Below, in pieces: positions 1-11,622 of a DNA stretch of 44,291 bases (position 1 is its first letter; each line of letters starts with the position of its first letter). The DNA comes from Bacteroidaceae bacterium (GTDB taxonomy: Bacteria > Bacteroidota > Bacteroidia > Bacteroidales > Bacteroidaceae): contig JAKSJA010000015.1 of NCBI GenBank assembly GCA_024398495.1, positions 1-44,291 on the forward strand. Reading direction: 5' to 3'. A model generated the notes under the pieces. It worked only from the letters and a program-made list of their open reading frames with translations, made no database searches and was not told where the DNA came from. The translations under genes and the position numbers were made by a program.

Positions 1-49
1 TGTCGGTCTCCAAAACCGAAGGTCGGGGGTTCGAGCCCCTCTTCCCGTG
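1..49 (+). tRNA. tRNA-Trp (CCA), 3' part
   Basis: This is the 3' part of a tRNA cut by the left edge of the window. The anticodon loop reads CTCCAAAAC, giving anticodon CCA. The T arm (GGGGG, loop TTCGAGC, CCCTC) and the 3' acceptor strand TTCCCGT with discriminator G follow. The terminal CCA is not encoded. A tRNA-Trp gene directly before secE is the common bacterial order, normally preceded by tuf, which would lie outside the window. Confidence 0.93.
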
Positions 50-72
50 CAAAAATGAATTTTTGAAATTCT

Positions 73-264
73 ATGATTAAAAAAGTTGTAAATAATTGTA
101 AAGCTTGTTTTGACGAACTTGCGCATAAGACCTCTTGGCCTACTCGCAAAGAGCTTACAAACAGTGCAGTGCTTGTATTATCTGCTTCCCTTATCATTGC
201 ACTAATAGTGTTTGTAATGGACCAATGTTTCGGTTTTATTATGGGTATGGTTTATCCGGGCTAA
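73..264 (+). CDS. secE: Preprotein translocase subunit SecE
   Basis: SecE is the small clamp subunit of the SecYEG protein-conducting channel in the inner membrane. The 63-residue product has the short single-helix form common outside the enterobacteria. An amphipathic stretch with the conserved TSWPTRKEL-type motif (about residues 20-28) is followed by one hydrophobic transmembrane helix (about 32-55). It begins 23 bases after the tRNA and is followed 12 bases later by nusG, the near-universal secE-nusG arrangement. Confidence 0.95.
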   Translation: MIKKVVNNCKACFDELAHKTSWPTRKELTNSAVLVLSASLIIALIVFVMDQCFGFIMGMVYPG

Positions 265-276
265 AAACATTGAGAT

Positions 277-816
277 ATGGCTGATTTCAAATGGTATGTG
301 CTTCGCGCAATAACAGGTCAGGAACTCAAGGTCAAAGAATACATAGAGGCTGAGATGAAACATGACGCAGACTTTGCTGCTCATGTGAATCAGATTCTTA
401 TTCCTATGGAAAAACGTGTATCGCTGAGAAACGGTAAACGTGTGGAATCTTCTAAGACCTATCTGCCCGGTTATATGCTTGTAGAGGCCAAACTTGAGGG
501 CGAAATTGCGCATAGATTGCGCTTCATGCCTAATGTAATGGGCTTTCTCGGTGGACTGGATAATCCGTCTCCTGTAAAACAATCAGAACTGAACCGTATG
601 CTTGGTAATCAGGAAGAGGCCGAAATCAGAGGCGAAGAAGTTAACCTTCCTTTCTGTGTCGGTGAAACTGTAAAAGTAACGGATGGTCCTTTCAATGGTT
701 TCTTGGGTGTAATCGAAGAGGTGAATAACGAGAAACATAAATTGAAAGTAATGGTCAAGATCTTTGGACGTAAAACTCCATTGGAACTCGGTTTTATGCA
801 AGTTGATAAGGAATGA
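277..816 (+). CDS. nusG: Transcription termination/antitermination factor NusG
   Basis: NusG binds the clamp of RNA polymerase, modulates pausing and links transcription to Rho or the ribosome. The 179-residue protein has an N-terminal NGN domain beginning [12 protein letters not shown] and containing the LPGYMLVEA segment. A C-terminal KOW domain follows (about residues 125-179), with [14 protein letters not shown] and a final [11 protein letters not shown]. Length and order match the family. It lies between secE and rplK as part of the ribosomal/RNA polymerase operon. Confidence 0.97.
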   Translation: MADFKWYVLRAITGQELKVKEYIEAEMKHDADFAAHVNQILIPMEKRVSLRNGKRVESSKTYLPGYMLVEAKLEGEIAHRLRFMPNVMGFLGGLDNPSPVKQSELNRMLGNQEEAEIRGEEVNLPFCVGETVKVTDGPFNGFLGVIEEVNNEKHKLKVMVKIFGRKTPLELGFMQVDKE

Positions 817-873
817 TGTTGCAGTGTTACGATGTGCGCATTCCGATAAAGTAAATTTTAAAAACTAATAGAA

Positions 874-1314
874 ATGGCTAAAGAAGTTGCTGGACAAATC
901 AAATTACAGATAAAAGGTGGTGCAGCTAATCCTTCTCCTCCAGTGGGTCCTGCCCTTGGTGCGAAAGGTATCAACATCATGGGATTCTGTAAGGAGTTTA
1001 ATGCAAGAACACAGGATAAGGCTGGTAAGGTCTTGCCTGTTGTCATTACTTATTATGCAGACAAGTCATTCTCATTCGAAATCAAGACACCTCCTGCAGC
1101 TGTGCAGTTGGTAGAGGCGGCCAAGATTAAGGGCGGCTCTGCAGAACCAAACCGTACAAAAGTGGCTTCTGTTACTTGGGATCAGGTAAGAGTTATAGCA
1201 GAAGATAAGATGAAGGATCTGAATTGCTTTACTGTAGAATCAGCAATGAAAATGGTAGCTGGAACAGCGAGAAGTATGGGTATTACCGTAACTGGTGAGT
1301 TCCCTGGTAAATAA
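874..1314 (+). CDS. rplK: 50S ribosomal protein L11
   Basis: L11 binds the GTPase-associated centre of 23S rRNA and takes part in translation factor binding and RelA activation. The 146-residue length is typical. The N-terminal proline-rich motif [18 protein letters not shown] and the C-terminal RNA-binding part ending RSMGITVTG are clear. It is spaced 57 bases from nusG and 21 bases from rplA, consistent with one transcript. Confidence 0.97.
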   Translation: MAKEVAGQIKLQIKGGAANPSPPVGPALGAKGINIMGFCKEFNARTQDKAGKVLPVVITYYADKSFSFEIKTPPAAVQLVEAAKIKGGSAEPNRTKVASVTWDQVRVIAEDKMKDLNCFTVESAMKMVAGTARSMGITVTGEFPGK

Positions 1315-1335
1315 TTTATTTAATCAATTGAAAAG

Positions 1336-2031
1336 ATGAGTAAACTGACAAAAAATCAGAAATCAGCAGTTGAGAAAATTGAAGCAGGGAAAGCATACTC
1401 TCTCAAAGAAGCATCATCTCTTGTAAAGGATATTACATTTACAAAGTTTGAGGCCTCTTTGGATATTGATGTACGTCTGGGCGTAGATCCGCGTAAGGCA
1501 AACCAGATGGTTCGTGGCGTGGTAACATTACCTCACGGAACAGGTAAGACAACGCGTGTGCTCTGTATCTGTACACCAGATGCTGAAGCTGCTGCCAAAG
1601 AAGCAGGTGCTGATTATGTAGGTCTCGATGAGTATATCGAGAAGATCAAGGGAGGTTGGACTGATATTGATGTCATTATTACAATGCCATCGTGTATGGG
1701 AAAACTGGGTCCTCTTGGTCGCGTGCTCGGTCCGCGTGGTTTGATGCCAAACCCAAAAAGCGGTACTGTAACTATGGATGTTGCTAAGGCAGTTAAGGAA
1801 GTAAAGGCTGGTAAGATTGACTTTAAGGTTGACAAGGGTGGTATAGTACACACTTCAATCGGTAAGATTACTTTTACTCCGGAGCAGATATATGAAAATG
1901 CCAAGGAGTTTATACAAACTCTTATCAAATTGAAACCTGCAGCTGCAAAAGGTACGTATATGAAGAGTATCTTTATTTCAAGCACTATGAGTAAGGGTAT
2001 CAAAGTTGATCCTAAGTCTGTTGTGGATTAA
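1336..2031 (+). CDS. rplA: 50S ribosomal protein L1
   Basis: L1 forms the mobile L1 stalk of the large subunit and in many bacteria also represses its own operon by binding the mRNA. The 231-residue protein has the family hallmarks: the [17 protein letters not shown] segment near residue 45 and the highly conserved [20 protein letters not shown] segment around residues 120-140. It sits in the usual rplK-rplA-rplJ-rplL order. Confidence 0.97.
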   Translation: MSKLTKNQKSAVEKIEAGKAYSLKEASSLVKDITFTKFEASLDIDVRLGVDPRKANQMVRGVVTLPHGTGKTTRVLCICTPDAEAAAKEAGADYVGLDEYIEKIKGGWTDIDVIITMPSCMGKLGPLGRVLGPRGLMPNPKSGTVTMDVAKAVKEVKAGKIDFKVDKGGIVHTSIGKITFTPEQIYENAKEFIQTLIKLKPAAAKGTYMKSIFISSTMSKGIKVDPKSVVD

Positions 2032-2050
2032 TCCTCTAAACTGAAGAACT

Positions 2051-2569
2051 ATGAAAAAAGAAACTAAAGATACCATAATCGTAGAGATTGGTGAGAAGTT
2101 AAAGGAGTATTCTCATTTTTACCTTGTCAATATAGAAGGTTTGAATGCAGAAAAAACTTCAGAACTTCGCCGTAAGTGCTTTAAGAGTGATATAAAGTTA
2201 CTGCTGGTTAAAAATACTCTTTTGCAAAAAGCATTGGAAAAGTCAGAAACAGATTATTCTGAACTTTATACTGCTTTGAAGGGTAATACAGCAATAATGT
2301 TCTGTAATACGGCTAATGCTCCAGCTAAGTTGTTAAAGGAATATAAGAAGGAAGAAATTCCTGCCTTGAAAGCAGCTTATGCAGAGGAGATGACTTTCGT
2401 AGGTGCAGACCAGTTGGATGCTCTTGCTGCTATCAAGAGTAAGAACGAAGTTATTGCAGAGATTGTTGCTTTGCTGCAATCGCCTGCCAAGAATGTTGTT
2501 TCTGCTTTACAGTCAGGACAGAATACCATTCATGGTGTCCTGAAGACTTTAGGCGAGCGTCCAGAATAA
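2051..2569 (+). CDS. rplJ: 50S ribosomal protein L10
   Basis: L10 is the base of the ribosomal stalk. Its C-terminal helix carries the L7/L12 dimers. The 172-residue product has the N-terminal domain with SELRRKCF and the LLVKNTLLQKALE segment, and a C-terminal helical region with SPAKNVVSALQS. Only 19 bases separate it from rplA, so there is no room here for the long structured L10 leader that controls rplJ in some other bacteria. Confidence 0.96.
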   Translation: MKKETKDTIIVEIGEKLKEYSHFYLVNIEGLNAEKTSELRRKCFKSDIKLLLVKNTLLQKALEKSETDYSELYTALKGNTAIMFCNTANAPAKLLKEYKKEEIPALKAAYAEEMTFVGADQLDALAAIKSKNEVIAEIVALLQSPAKNVVSALQSGQNTIHGVLKTLGERPE

Positions 2570-2610
2570 TAATCAATTAAGTAAAACAAACAAATTAAAT
2601 TTTTAATAAA

Positions 2611-2991
2611 ATGGCAGATATTAAAGCTATTGCTGAAGAGTTGGTAAACTTGACAGTGAAAGAAGTAAATGAGTTGGCAACAGTCCTTAAGGATGAGTAT
2701 GGAATTGAGCCTGCTGCTGCAGCTGTTGCTGTTGCTGCTGGTCCTGCAGCTGCTGGTGCAGCTGATGCTGCTGAGGAAAAGACATCTTTCGATGTTGTTC
2801 TTACAGAAGTTGGTGATGCAAAACTTCAAGTTGTAAAGGCTGTTAAGGAAGCTTGTGGTCTTGGACTTAAGGAAGCTAAGGACCTTGTAGACGGTGCTCC
2901 TTCAACATTGAAGGAAGGCATGTCTAAGGACGAGGCTGAAAACCTTAAGAAGGCTATTGAGGAAGCTGGCGCAAAGGTAGAATTGAAGTAA
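2611..2991 (+). CDS. rplL: 50S ribosomal protein L7/L12
   Basis: L7/L12 is the multicopy acidic stalk protein that recruits translational GTPases. The 126-residue product has an N-terminal dimerisation domain, an alanine/glycine-rich hinge at about residues 35-52, and the conserved C-terminal domain with [20 protein letters not shown] and LVDGAPS. A hairpin with a T-run follows before rpoB, which may lower transcription of the polymerase genes relative to the ribosomal genes. Confidence 0.97.
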   Translation: MADIKAIAEELVNLTVKEVNELATVLKDEYGIEPAAAAVAVAAGPAAAGAADAAEEKTSFDVVLTEVGDAKLQVVKAVKEACGLGLKEAKDLVDGAPSTLKEGMSKDEAENLKKAIEEAGAKVELK

Positions 2992-3020
2992 TTCATACAT
3001 TTTCGCTTTACATAAATAAA

Positions 3021-3068
3021 GAGGTGTTGAGGGTCTCCAAATAGGAGATTCTCCACCTTTTATTTTTT
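3021..3068 (+). terminator. Hairpin with T-run between rplL and rpoB (attenuator-like)
   Basis: A long imperfect stem is formed by GAGGTG-TTGAG-GGTCTCC, loop AAATA, and GGAGATT-CTC-CACCTTT, followed by a run of T residues. It has the shape of an intrinsic terminator. Because rpoB and rpoC follow on the same strand with no strong promoter visible between them, partial read-through (attenuation) is the more likely role. This role is inferred. Confidence 0.7.
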
Positions 3069-3131
3069 TGTGGTAATCAACAACCACATACATTAATGTT
3101 GAAACTGAAAATCTGAAAAAAGAAAAAGATA

Positions 3132-6100
3132 ATGTTGAAGAAAGTTGATAACAGAATAAATTTTGCAACGATTCAAAGTCAGATGCCGTTTCCTGATTTT
3201 CTTGATGTGCAATTGAAGTCATTCCGGGATTTCCTGCAGTTGGATACTCCGCCTGAAAAACGCAAGAATGACGGCCTTTATAGGGTGTTTGCAGAGAACT
3301 TCCCTATTTCCGATACAAGAAATAATTTCGTTCTTGAGTTTTTGGATTACTATATTGATCCTCCACGTTACTCAATAGAAGAATGTTTGGAACGTGGTTT
3401 GACTTATAGTGTACCTTTGAAGGCAAAATTAAAACTTTATTGTACTGATCCTGATCATGAAGATTTTGGGACAGTAATTCAGGACGTCTTTTTGGGCCCT
3501 ATCCCTTATATGACTGATAATGGTACTTTCGTGATCAATGGTGCTGAGCGTGTTGTTGTATCACAACTTCACCGTTCTCCAGGTGTATTCTTCGGTCAGA
3601 CTGTTCATGCCAATGGTGTCCTACTCTATTCAGCACGTATTATTCCTTTCAAGGGTAGTTGGATAGAGTTTGCAACGGACATCAATGATGTGATGTATGC
3701 TTATATTGACAGAAAGAAGAAATTGCCGGTTACAACTTTGCTTCGTGCCATAGGTTATGAAACCGATAAGGATATTTTACAGATTTTCGATTTAGCAGAA
3801 GAAATAAAAGTCAACAAGACTACTCTCAAGAAATATATAGGTAAAAAACTCGCAGGACAAGTGCTTAGAACATGGACAGAAGATTTTGTTGATGAAGAAA
3901 CGGGCGAAGTAAGTTCTATTGAAAGAAATGAAATCCTCTTTGATCGTGAAACGATGATTACTGATGAAAATATAAATGAAATCATCGAGAGCGGTGCTCA
4001 TACAATACTTGTTCATAGGGATGATACTGTTGCACAGGAGTATTCTATTATCTTTAATACACTGCACAAAGATCCGACAAGAACAAGCTTAGAGGCAGTT
4101 AAATATATATATCGTCTCTTACGAAACACAGAGCCTGCAGACGATGCAACGGCAAAAGAGGTCATCACAAATCTGTTCTTCTCAGATAAACGTTATGATT
4201 TGGGAGATGTAGGACGTTATCGTATTAACAAGAAGCTTCATCTGGATACGGATATGGATATCCGTGTTCTTACAAATGAAGATATTGTTGAAATTATTAA
4301 ATATCTAATCCAATTAGTTAATTCAAAGGCTACTGTTGATGATATTGATCATTTGAGCAATCGCCGCGTCCGTACTGTTGGAGAGCAACTGAGTAATCAG
4401 TTCGCGATAGGTCTTGTAAGAATGAGCCGTACTATTCGAGAACGTATGAATGTACGCGACAATGAAGTGTTTACTCCTACAGATTTGATTAATGCCAAGA
4501 CAATCTCTGGTGTGATAAATACATTTTTTGGAACGAATCCTTTATCTCAGTTTATGGATCAGACGAATCCATTGGCAGAGATTACTCATAAACGTCGTTT
4601 GTCTGCACTTGGACCTGGTGGTCTGTCTCGTGAACGTGCAGGTTTTGAGGTTCGTGACGTACATTATACGCATTATGGACGTTTGTGCCCTATTGAGTCT
4701 CCAGAAGGTCCTAATATCGGCTTGATATCATCTCTTTGTGTTTATGCAAAGATTAATAGTCTTGGATTTATTGAAACTCCTTATCGTCCTGTGGCAAATG
4801 CAAAAGTAGATTTGGATAATTCAAAGGTTGAATATCTTACAGCAGAACAGGAAGAAGGAAAGATTATTGGCCAGGGAAATGCTCCTCTTAAGCCATCTGG
4901 TGATTTCATTCGAACTTATGTTAAATGCCGTCAGGATGCGGATTATCCTGTTGTGTCTCCAGATAAGGTGGAATATATGGATGTTGCTCCACAGCAGATA
5001 GCTTCCATTGCAGCAGCATTGATTCCGTTCCTTGAGCACGATGATGCTCACCGTTCTCTTATGGGTTCTAATATGATGCGTCAGGCAGTGCCATTACTTC
5101 ACAATGATAGTCCTATCGTAGGCACGGGCATTGAAAAGCAGGTATGTGAAGATTCTCGTACGATGATTACCGCAGAAGCGGATGGTATTGTGGAATATGT
5201 TGATGCAACAACAATACGTATCTTATATGATCGTACAGAGGAAGAAGATTTCATTAGTTTTGAACCTGCATTGAAAGAATATAGAATTCAGAAATTCCGT
5301 AGAACAAATCAAAATATGACAATAGACCTTCGTCCACTTTGTAAAAAAGGCGAAAAGGTTCATAAGGGACAGATTCTGACTGAAGGTTATGCAACGGAAA
5401 ATGGTGAACTTGCACTTGGACGTAACCTACTTGTTGCATATATGCCTTGGAAGGGGTATAACTATGAGGATGCCATCGTGCTGAATGAACGAATGGTTCG
5501 TGAAGATGTCTTGACTTCTGTACACGTGGATGAATATGCATTGGAAGTACGTGAGACAAAACGTGGTATGGAAGAATTGACTGCTGATATTCCTAATGTC
5601 AGTGAAGAGGCAACTAAGGATCTGGACGAAAATGGAATTATCCGTATTGGTGCAAATGTCGTACCAGGAGATATTCTTATTGGTAAAATATCCCCTAAGG
5701 GAGAAAGTGATCCTTCACCAGAAGAAAAACTTCTCCGTGCTATTTTCGGTGATAAGGCTGGTGATGTGAAGGATTCTTCTCTCAAGGCAAATCCTTCATT
5801 GTCTGGAACTATTATAGATAAGAAATTGTTCTCAAGAGCTATCAAAACTCGTGCATCTAAACAGCAGGATAAGATAGCAATGAAAAAGATAGACGAGGAA
5901 TACGATGCAAAGGTTGAAGATCTTAAATCTCTTCTCGTAGAGAAATTGCTTGTCCTTACTAAAGGTAAAACATCAAAGGGTGTAAAGGATTATGCTGGTG
6001 CAGAAATGATTGCGAAAGGCAGTAAGTTTACAGCAACGAATTTGAAAAATCTTGAATTCTCTGATGTTCAGATTAGTGAATGGACAAATGATGGACACAC

Positions 6101-6941
6101 TAATGAATTAATATCTCAGTTAATTACTAACTTCATGAAGAAGTACAAACTTCTTGATGCTGAGGTCAAACGTCGTAAGTATGCTATCACTATAGGTGAT
6201 GAACTTCCTGTAGGTATTATGCAAATGGCAAAAGTTTATGTTGCCAAAAAACGTAAGATTAGTGTAGGTGATAAACTTGCAGGACGTCATGGTAATAAAG
6301 GTATTGTATCCAAGATAGTCCGTCAAGAAGATATGCCATTCTTGGAAGATGGAACTCCTGTCGATTTGGTACTTAACCCATTGGGCGTGCCATCTCGAAT
6401 GAATCTTGGACAAATCTTTGAGGCTATTCTTGGTGCTGCAGGTCAAAAGATGGGCGTTAAATTTGCAACTCCAATCTTTGATGGTGCACATATAGAAGAT
6501 CTTTGTGAATGGACAGATAAGGCTGGTCTGCCGCGTCTTTGCTCTACATATCTGTATGATGGTGAGACGGGTGAGCGTTTTGATCAGCCAGCAACGGTAG
6601 GTATTACTTATTTCTTGAAGTTAGGCCATATGGTAGAGGATAAGATGCATGCTCGTTCAATAGGTCCTTACTCTCTTATTACTCAGCAACCACTTGGTGG
6701 TAAGGCACAGTTTGGTGGTCAGAGATTCGGTGAGATGGAAGTTTGGGCATTGGAAGCATTTGGTGCTTCTCATGTCCTTCAGGAGATTTTAACGATAAAA
6801 TCGGATGATGTTGTAGGCCGTTCAAAGGCTTATGAGGCAATAGTGAAAGGCGAACAGATGCCAACTCCAGGAATCCCAGAATCATTGAATGTATTGCTAC
6901 ATGAACTGAAAGGGCTTGGTCTGAGTGTTACTTTGGATTAA
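3132..6941 (+). CDS. rpoB: DNA-directed RNA polymerase subunit beta
   Basis: This is the second largest subunit of RNA polymerase, which forms one pincer of the clamp and the rifampicin pocket. The 1269-residue length fits Bacteroidetes RpoB. Visible landmarks are the fork/rifampicin region [20 protein letters not shown] followed by [14 protein letters not shown], the segment [31 protein letters not shown], and the C-terminal [20 protein letters not shown] clamp segment. The rifampicin-pocket residues look like the sensitive form. It is followed 38 bases later by rpoC. Confidence 0.98.
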   Translation: MLKKVDNRINFATIQSQMPFPDFLDVQLKSFRDFLQLDTPPEKRKNDGLYRVFAENFPISDTRNNFVLEFLDYYIDPPRYSIEECLERGLTYSVPLKAKLKLYCTDPDHEDFGTVIQDVFLGPIPYMTDNGTFVINGAERVVVSQLHRSPGVFFGQTVHANGVLLYSARIIPFKGSWIEFATDINDVMYAYIDRKKKLPVTTLLRAIGYETDKDILQIFDLAEEIKVNKTTLKKYIGKKLAGQVLRTWTEDFVDEETGEVSSIERNEILFDRETMITDENINEIIESGAHTILVHRDDTVAQEYSIIFNTLHKDPTRTSLEAVKYIYRLLRNTEPADDATAKEVITNLFFSDKRYDLGDVGRYRINKKLHLDTDMDIRVLTNEDIVEIIKYLIQLVNSKATVDDIDHLSNRRVRTVGEQLSNQFAIGLVRMSRTIRERMNVRDNEVFTPTDLINAKTISGVINTFFGTNPLSQFMDQTNPLAEITHKRRLSALGPGGLSRERAGFEVRDVHYTHYGRLCPIESPEGPNIGLISSLCVYAKINSLGFIETPYRPVANAKVDLDNSKVEYLTAEQEEGKIIGQGNAPLKPSGDFIRTYVKCRQDADYPVVSPDKVEYMDVAPQQIASIAAALIPFLEHDDAHRSLMGSNMMRQAVPLLHNDSPIVGTGIEKQVCEDSRTMITAEADGIVEYVDATTIRILYDRTEEEDFISFEPALKEYRIQKFRRTNQNMTIDLRPLCKKGEKVHKGQILTEGYATENGELALGRNLLVAYMPWKGYNYEDAIVLNERMVREDVLTSVHVDEYALEVRETKRGMEELTADIPNVSEEATKDLDENGIIRIGANVVPGDILIGKISPKGESDPSPEEKLLRAIFGDKAGDVKDSSLKANPSLSGTIIDKKLFSRAIKTRASKQQDKIAMKKIDEEYDAKVEDLKSLLVEKLLVLTKGKTSKGVKDYAGAEMIAKGSKFTATNLKNLEFSDVQISEWTNDGHTNELISQLITNFMKKYKLLDAEVKRRKYAITIGDELPVGIMQMAKVYVAKKRKISVGDKLAGRHGNKGIVSKIVRQEDMPFLEDGTPVDLVLNPLGVPSRMNLGQIFEAILGAAGQKMGVKFATPIFDGAHIEDLCEWTDKAGLPRLCSTYLYDGETGERFDQPATVGITYFLKLGHMVEDKMHARSIGPYSLITQQPLGGKAQFGGQRFGEMEVWALEAFGASHVLQEILTIKSDDVVGRSKAYEAIVKGEQMPTPGIPESLNVLLHELKGLGLSVTLD

Positions 6942-6979
6942 AAAACTGTAAAATGTAAATTGTCAAAATTGTTACTATT

Positions 6980-9900
6980 ATGGCATTCAAAAAAGAATCA
7001 AAGGTAAAGAGTAATTTTACAAAGATAACAATCGGTTTGGCTTCTCCTGAAGATATCTTGAAAGAGTCTTTCGGTGAAGTTACGAAACCAGAAACAATAA
7101 ACTACCGGACATATAAACCCGAGCGTGACGGTCTGTTTTGTGAACGAATCTTTGGCCCTACCAAAGATTATGAGTGTGCTTGTGGTAAGTATAAGCGTAT
7201 CAAATATAAAGGAATTGTATGTGATCGTTGTGGTGTAGAAGTCACTGAAAAGAAAGTTCGTCGTGAGCGATCTGGACATATTGAACTAGTCGTTCCTGTT
7301 GCCCACATATGGTATTTCCGTTCATTACCGAATAAGATTGGATATCTTTTGGGACTTCCTACTAAAAAATTGGATTCTGTAATATACTATGAGCGTTATA
7401 TCGTTATCAATCCGGGACCAATGGCAAATAAAGAAGACGCAGACGGAAATCCTTATAATGGTTCGCAAAAATTAGATCTTTTGACGGAAGAGGAATATAA
7501 CGATATTTTGGATAAGTTTTGTTCCGAAGAAAATGAATATCTAGATGATAAAGATCCAAATAAGTTCGTTGCTAAGATGGGTGCTGAAGCAATCGGAGAT
7601 TTATTGGCAGAATTGGATTTGGATACATTATCATATGAATTACGTAACAGTGCGAATAGTGATGCATCTGCTCAACGTAAGAATGAAGCACTGAAACGTC
7701 TTCAGGTTGTGGAAGCATTCCGACAGAGCGCTGAGATAAATCGTCCAGAATGGATGATATTGAAGATTCTTCCTGTAATACCACCAGAATTACGTCCTCT
7801 CGTACCACTGGATGGTGGACGTTTTGCAACCTCAGATCTCAACGATTTGTATCGTCGTGTGATTATACGTAATAATCGTTTGAAGAGATTGGTAGATATC
7901 AAGGCTCCTGAAGTTATTCTGCGTAATGAGAAGCGTATGCTTCAGGAAGCAGTAGATTCATTGCTGGATAATTCGCGCAAGGCTAATGCTGTTAAGACAG
8001 ATTCTAATCGTGCGTTAAAGTCTCTTAGCGATTCTCTCAAAGGAAAACAAGGACGTTTCCGTCAGAATTTGCTGGGTAAGCGTGTTGACTATTCTGCACG
8101 TTCAGTCATCGTTGTAGGTCCTGAATTGAAGATGGGTGAATGTGGTTTACCAAAACTGATGGCAGCGGAATTGTATAAACCATTCATCATTCGTAAGCTT
8201 ATAGAGCGTGGTGTTGTTAAGACTGTCAAAAGTGCAAAACGAATTGTTGACCGTCGCGAACCAATTATCTGGGATATATTGGAAAATGTAATGAAGGGAC
8301 ATCCGGTATTGTTGAACCGTGCTCCAACTCTTCACCGTTTGGGTATTCAAGCATTCCAGCCGAAGATGATTGAAGGTAAAGCAATACAGTTGCACCCTTT
8401 GGCATGTACAGCATTTAATGCCGATTTTGATGGTGACCAGATGGCTGTTCATCTTCCGTTGTCAAATGAGGCAATTCTTGAAGCACAAATATTAATGTTG
8501 CAAAGTCATAATATTCTTAATCCTGCAAACGGTGCACCTATTACAGTTCCATCACAGGATATGGTATTGGGACTTTATTATATAACAAAGATAAGACCAG
8601 GAGCAAAGGGAGAAGGACTTACTTTTTACGGGCCTGAAGAGGCAATAATAGCATATAACGAAAAGAAATGTGATGTCCATGCCCCTGTAAAAGTGTTGGT
8701 AAATGATATTGATGACACTGGAAAGCCTATAAAGCATATTGTTGATACATCTATAGGAAGAATTATTGTAAATGAGATGATTCCTAATGAGATGGGATAT
8801 ATTAATGAGATTATATCAAAAAAATCATTACGTGACATTATCAATAAGGTCATCAAGACTGTTGGAACAGCACGTGCATGTGAATTCCTTGACGGAATCA
8901 AAAACCTTGGATATAAGATGGCATATCAGGGCGGTCTTTCTTTCAATTTGGATGATATCATCATTCCAAAGGAAAAAGAAGAACTGGTAAACAAGGGGAA
9001 TGCTGAAATTCAGCAGATCACTGATAACTATAACATGGGTTTCATTACTGACAATGAACGCTATAACCAGGTCATAGATACGTGGACACATGTTAATAAT
9101 GAGTTAGGTAATGTATTGATGAATACGATGACGGAGGCTGATCAGGGCTTCAACTCTGTATTTATGATGCTTGATTCAGGCGCACGTGGTTCTAAGGAGC
9201 AGATTAAACAGCTTTCTGGTATGCGTGGTTTGATGGCAAAACCTCAGAAGGCAGGTGCAGAAGGACGTATGACAATTGAAAATCCTATATTGTCCAACTT
9301 CAAGGAAGGTATGTCTGTATTGGAATACTTTATCTCTACTCATGGTGCCCGTAAGGGTCTTGCCGATACTGCTATGAAGACCGCCGATGCAGGTTATCTT
9401 ACACGTCGTCTTGTTGACGTTTCACATGATGTCATCATTACAGAAGAAGACTGTGGTACTTTGCGCGGACTAGAGTGTACAGCAATCAAGAATGGTGATG
9501 AGGTTATCTCAACTCTTGGTGATAGAATCCTCGGTCGTGTGTCTGTTCATGATGTAATCAATCCTAAGACTGGCGAAGTTATTGTACATGCTGGTGAGGA
9601 GATAACAGAAGCAGCTGCAAAGGCAATAGAAGGTAGTCCTATTGAAATGGTAGAGATACGTTCTGTTTTGACTTGTGAAAGTAAGCATGGTGTTTGCCAG
9701 AAATGTTATGGCCGAAATCTTGCTACACAGAAAATGGTACAAAAAGGTGAGGCTGTAGGAGTCATTGCCGCACAAGCTATTGGTGAACCAGGAACACAGT
9801 TGACACTTCGTACATTCCACGCAGGTGGTATTGCTGGTGGTGCGGCTGCTAATGCAAGAGTTGTTGCAAAGTACGATTCCATAGTAGAGTTTGATGAATT

Positions 9901-11293
9901 GCGTACCGTTGATGCTGTTGATGAGAATAAAAATAAGGTAAAGATTGTAGTAGGCCGTCTTGCTGAGGCTCGTTTTGTTGATGAGAAGACAGGTATCGTT
10001 CTTACTACTCAACCAGTACCTTATGGTGCAACACTGTTTGTGGAGAACAAGACGAATGTCAAACAAGGAGATATCATTGCTCAGTGGGATCCATTCAATG
10101 CGGTTATTATATCAGAAGTTACTGGTAAACTGAAGTTTTCAGATGTCATAGAAGGTGTTACCTATATGTCTGAAACAGATGATACAACTGGCTTGACGGA
10201 AAAGATTATCATTGAGTCGCGTGACCGTACGAAAGTCCCTACTTGTGATGTCCTTGATTCTAAAGGTGAAGTGTTGCGTACTTATAACTTCCCTGTTGGA
10301 GCACATGTTATGGTGGAGAATAATAAGAAGATAGGAACTGGTGATATCCTTGTCAAAATACCTCGTGTTGTTGGTAAGGTGGGCGATATCACTGGTGGTC
10401 TGCCACGTGTTACCGAACTCTTTGAGGCACGTAATCCGTCTAACCCTGCTGTCGTTTCAGAAATAGATGGTGAGGTTACTATGGGTAAGCTAAAACGTGG
10501 AAACCGTGAGATAATCATTACAAGTAAGTCAGGTGAACAGAGGAAGTATCTTGTTAATTTGAGTAAGCAAATTCTTGTTCAGGAGAATGATTATGTGCGT
10601 GCTGGAACTCCTTTGTCAGATGGTAGCATAACTCCTGCCGATATTCTTGCTATAAAGGGCCCTACTGCCGTTCAAGAATATATCGTAAATGAGGTACAGG
10701 ATGTATATCGTTTGCAGGGTGTGAAAATCAATGATAAGCACTTTGAGATTATCGTGCGTCAGATGATGCGCAAGGTAATGATAAGTGATCCAGGTGATAC
10801 AGGATTCCTTGAGCAACAAATTGTTGACAAGCTGGACTTTATCGACGAGAATGATCATATCTGGGGTAAAAAGGTTGTCATTGATGAAGGTGACAGCGAA
10901 ACCTTCCACAAAGGGCAGATTGTCACTGCTCGTAAGTTGCGTGACGAAAATTCTTCATTGAAACGTCGTGATTTGAAACCTGTTGAGGTACGTGATACTA
11001 TTCCTGCAACCGCAACTCAGATATTGCAGGGTATTACTCGTGCTGCCCTTCAGACGAAGAGCTTTATGTCAGCGGCATCATTCCAGGAAACAACAAAGGT
11101 GCTCAATGAGGCTGCTATCCGTGGTAAAGTTGACCGTTTGGAAGGAATGAAAGAAAATGTCATCTCTGGACATCTGATACCAGCAGGAACAGGACTTCGT
11201 GAATTTGACAAGATTGTCGTGGGGTCCCGTGAAGAGTATGAACGTATTCTTGCAAATAAGAAGAATATACTTGATTTTCCCAGTGTAGATTAA
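6980..11293 (+). CDS. rpoC: DNA-directed RNA polymerase subunit beta'
   Basis: This is the catalytic largest subunit of RNA polymerase, 1437 residues. The N-terminal zinc ribbon [19 protein letters not shown], the [14 protein letters not shown] segment, the absolutely conserved catalytic NADFDGDQM Mg-binding loop, the trigger-loop region and the second zinc site ([13 protein letters not shown]) are all present. No interruption or unusual domain stands out beyond Bacteroidetes-typical length. A small DUF3467 gene follows 11 bases after the stop. Confidence 0.98.
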   Translation: MAFKKESKVKSNFTKITIGLASPEDILKESFGEVTKPETINYRTYKPERDGLFCERIFGPTKDYECACGKYKRIKYKGIVCDRCGVEVTEKKVRRERSGHIELVVPVAHIWYFRSLPNKIGYLLGLPTKKLDSVIYYERYIVINPGPMANKEDADGNPYNGSQKLDLLTEEEYNDILDKFCSEENEYLDDKDPNKFVAKMGAEAIGDLLAELDLDTLSYELRNSANSDASAQRKNEALKRLQVVEAFRQSAEINRPEWMILKILPVIPPELRPLVPLDGGRFATSDLNDLYRRVIIRNNRLKRLVDIKAPEVILRNEKRMLQEAVDSLLDNSRKANAVKTDSNRALKSLSDSLKGKQGRFRQNLLGKRVDYSARSVIVVGPELKMGECGLPKLMAAELYKPFIIRKLIERGVVKTVKSAKRIVDRREPIIWDILENVMKGHPVLLNRAPTLHRLGIQAFQPKMIEGKAIQLHPLACTAFNADFDGDQMAVHLPLSNEAILEAQILMLQSHNILNPANGAPITVPSQDMVLGLYYITKIRPGAKGEGLTFYGPEEAIIAYNEKKCDVHAPVKVLVNDIDDTGKPIKHIVDTSIGRIIVNEMIPNEMGYINEIISKKSLRDIINKVIKTVGTARACEFLDGIKNLGYKMAYQGGLSFNLDDIIIPKEKEELVNKGNAEIQQITDNYNMGFITDNERYNQVIDTWTHVNNELGNVLMNTMTEADQGFNSVFMMLDSGARGSKEQIKQLSGMRGLMAKPQKAGAEGRMTIENPILSNFKEGMSVLEYFISTHGARKGLADTAMKTADAGYLTRRLVDVSHDVIITEEDCGTLRGLECTAIKNGDEVISTLGDRILGRVSVHDVINPKTGEVIVHAGEEITEAAAKAIEGSPIEMVEIRSVLTCESKHGVCQKCYGRNLATQKMVQKGEAVGVIAAQAIGEPGTQLTLRTFHAGGIAGGAAANARVVAKYDSIVEFDELRTVDAVDENKNKVKIVVGRLAEARFVDEKTGIVLTTQPVPYGATLFVENKTNVKQGDIIAQWDPFNAVIISEVTGKLKFSDVIEGVTYMSETDDTTGLTEKIIIESRDRTKVPTCDVLDSKGEVLRTYNFPVGAHVMVENNKKIGTGDILVKIPRVVGKVGDITGGLPRVTELFEARNPSNPAVVSEIDGEVTMGKLKRGNREIIITSKSGEQRKYLVNLSKQILVQENDYVRAGTPLSDGSITPADILAIKGPTAVQEYIVNEVQDVYRLQGVKINDKHFEIIVRQMMRKVMISDPGDTGFLEQQIVDKLDFIDENDHIWGKKVVIDEGDSETFHKGQIVTARKLRDENSSLKRRDLKPVEVRDTIPATATQILQGITRAALQTKSFMSAASFQETTKVLNEAAIRGKVDRLEGMKENVISGHLIPAGTGLREFDKIVVGSREEYERILANKKNILDFPSVD

Positions 11294-11304
11294 TATATAA
11301 GTAA

Positions 11305-11622
11305 ATGTCAAAGGAAAATTTTGATCAGAATTATCAGCTGGAACTTGACGAAGATGTGGTTTTTGGTAACTATTCCAATATAGCACTTATCTCACATTCT
11401 TCGTCGGAGTTCGTGCTGGATTTTGCGAGGATGGCTCCAGGTTTGATGAAGCCATCAGTATGTGACCGCATCATTTTGGCGCCAGAACATGCAAAACGTC
11501 TGCTGTTGGCTTTACAGGACAACATCGCGAAATACGAGCATGTATATGGGCAGATACAATTGGCAAAAAATCAATCTTCAAAACCAATTGCACCGTTTGA
11601 TATAAATAAAGGTGAAGCCTAA
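11305..11622 (+). CDS. DUF3467 family protein
   Basis: This 105-residue soluble protein follows rpoC directly, a position commonly seen for DUF3467 proteins in Bacteroidetes. The sequence has an ELDEDVVFGNYSNIALISHSS-type strand region and a helical C-terminal half with PEHAKRLLLALQDNIAKYE. No catalytic motif is visible and the function is unknown. Co-transcription with rpoBC suggests a link to transcription or growth, but this is inference. Its end overlaps the start of the MFS gene. Confidence 0.85.
   Translation: MSKENFDQNYQLELDEDVVFGNYSNIALISHSSSEFVLDFARMAPGLMKPSVCDRIILAPEHAKRLLLALQDNIAKYEHVYGQIQLAKNQSSKPIAPFDINKGEA

Noticed and set aside
4981-11293. Many long antisense frames within rpoB and rpoC
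   Set aside because: They are shadows of the strongly coding forward frame, without family similarity or start signals.
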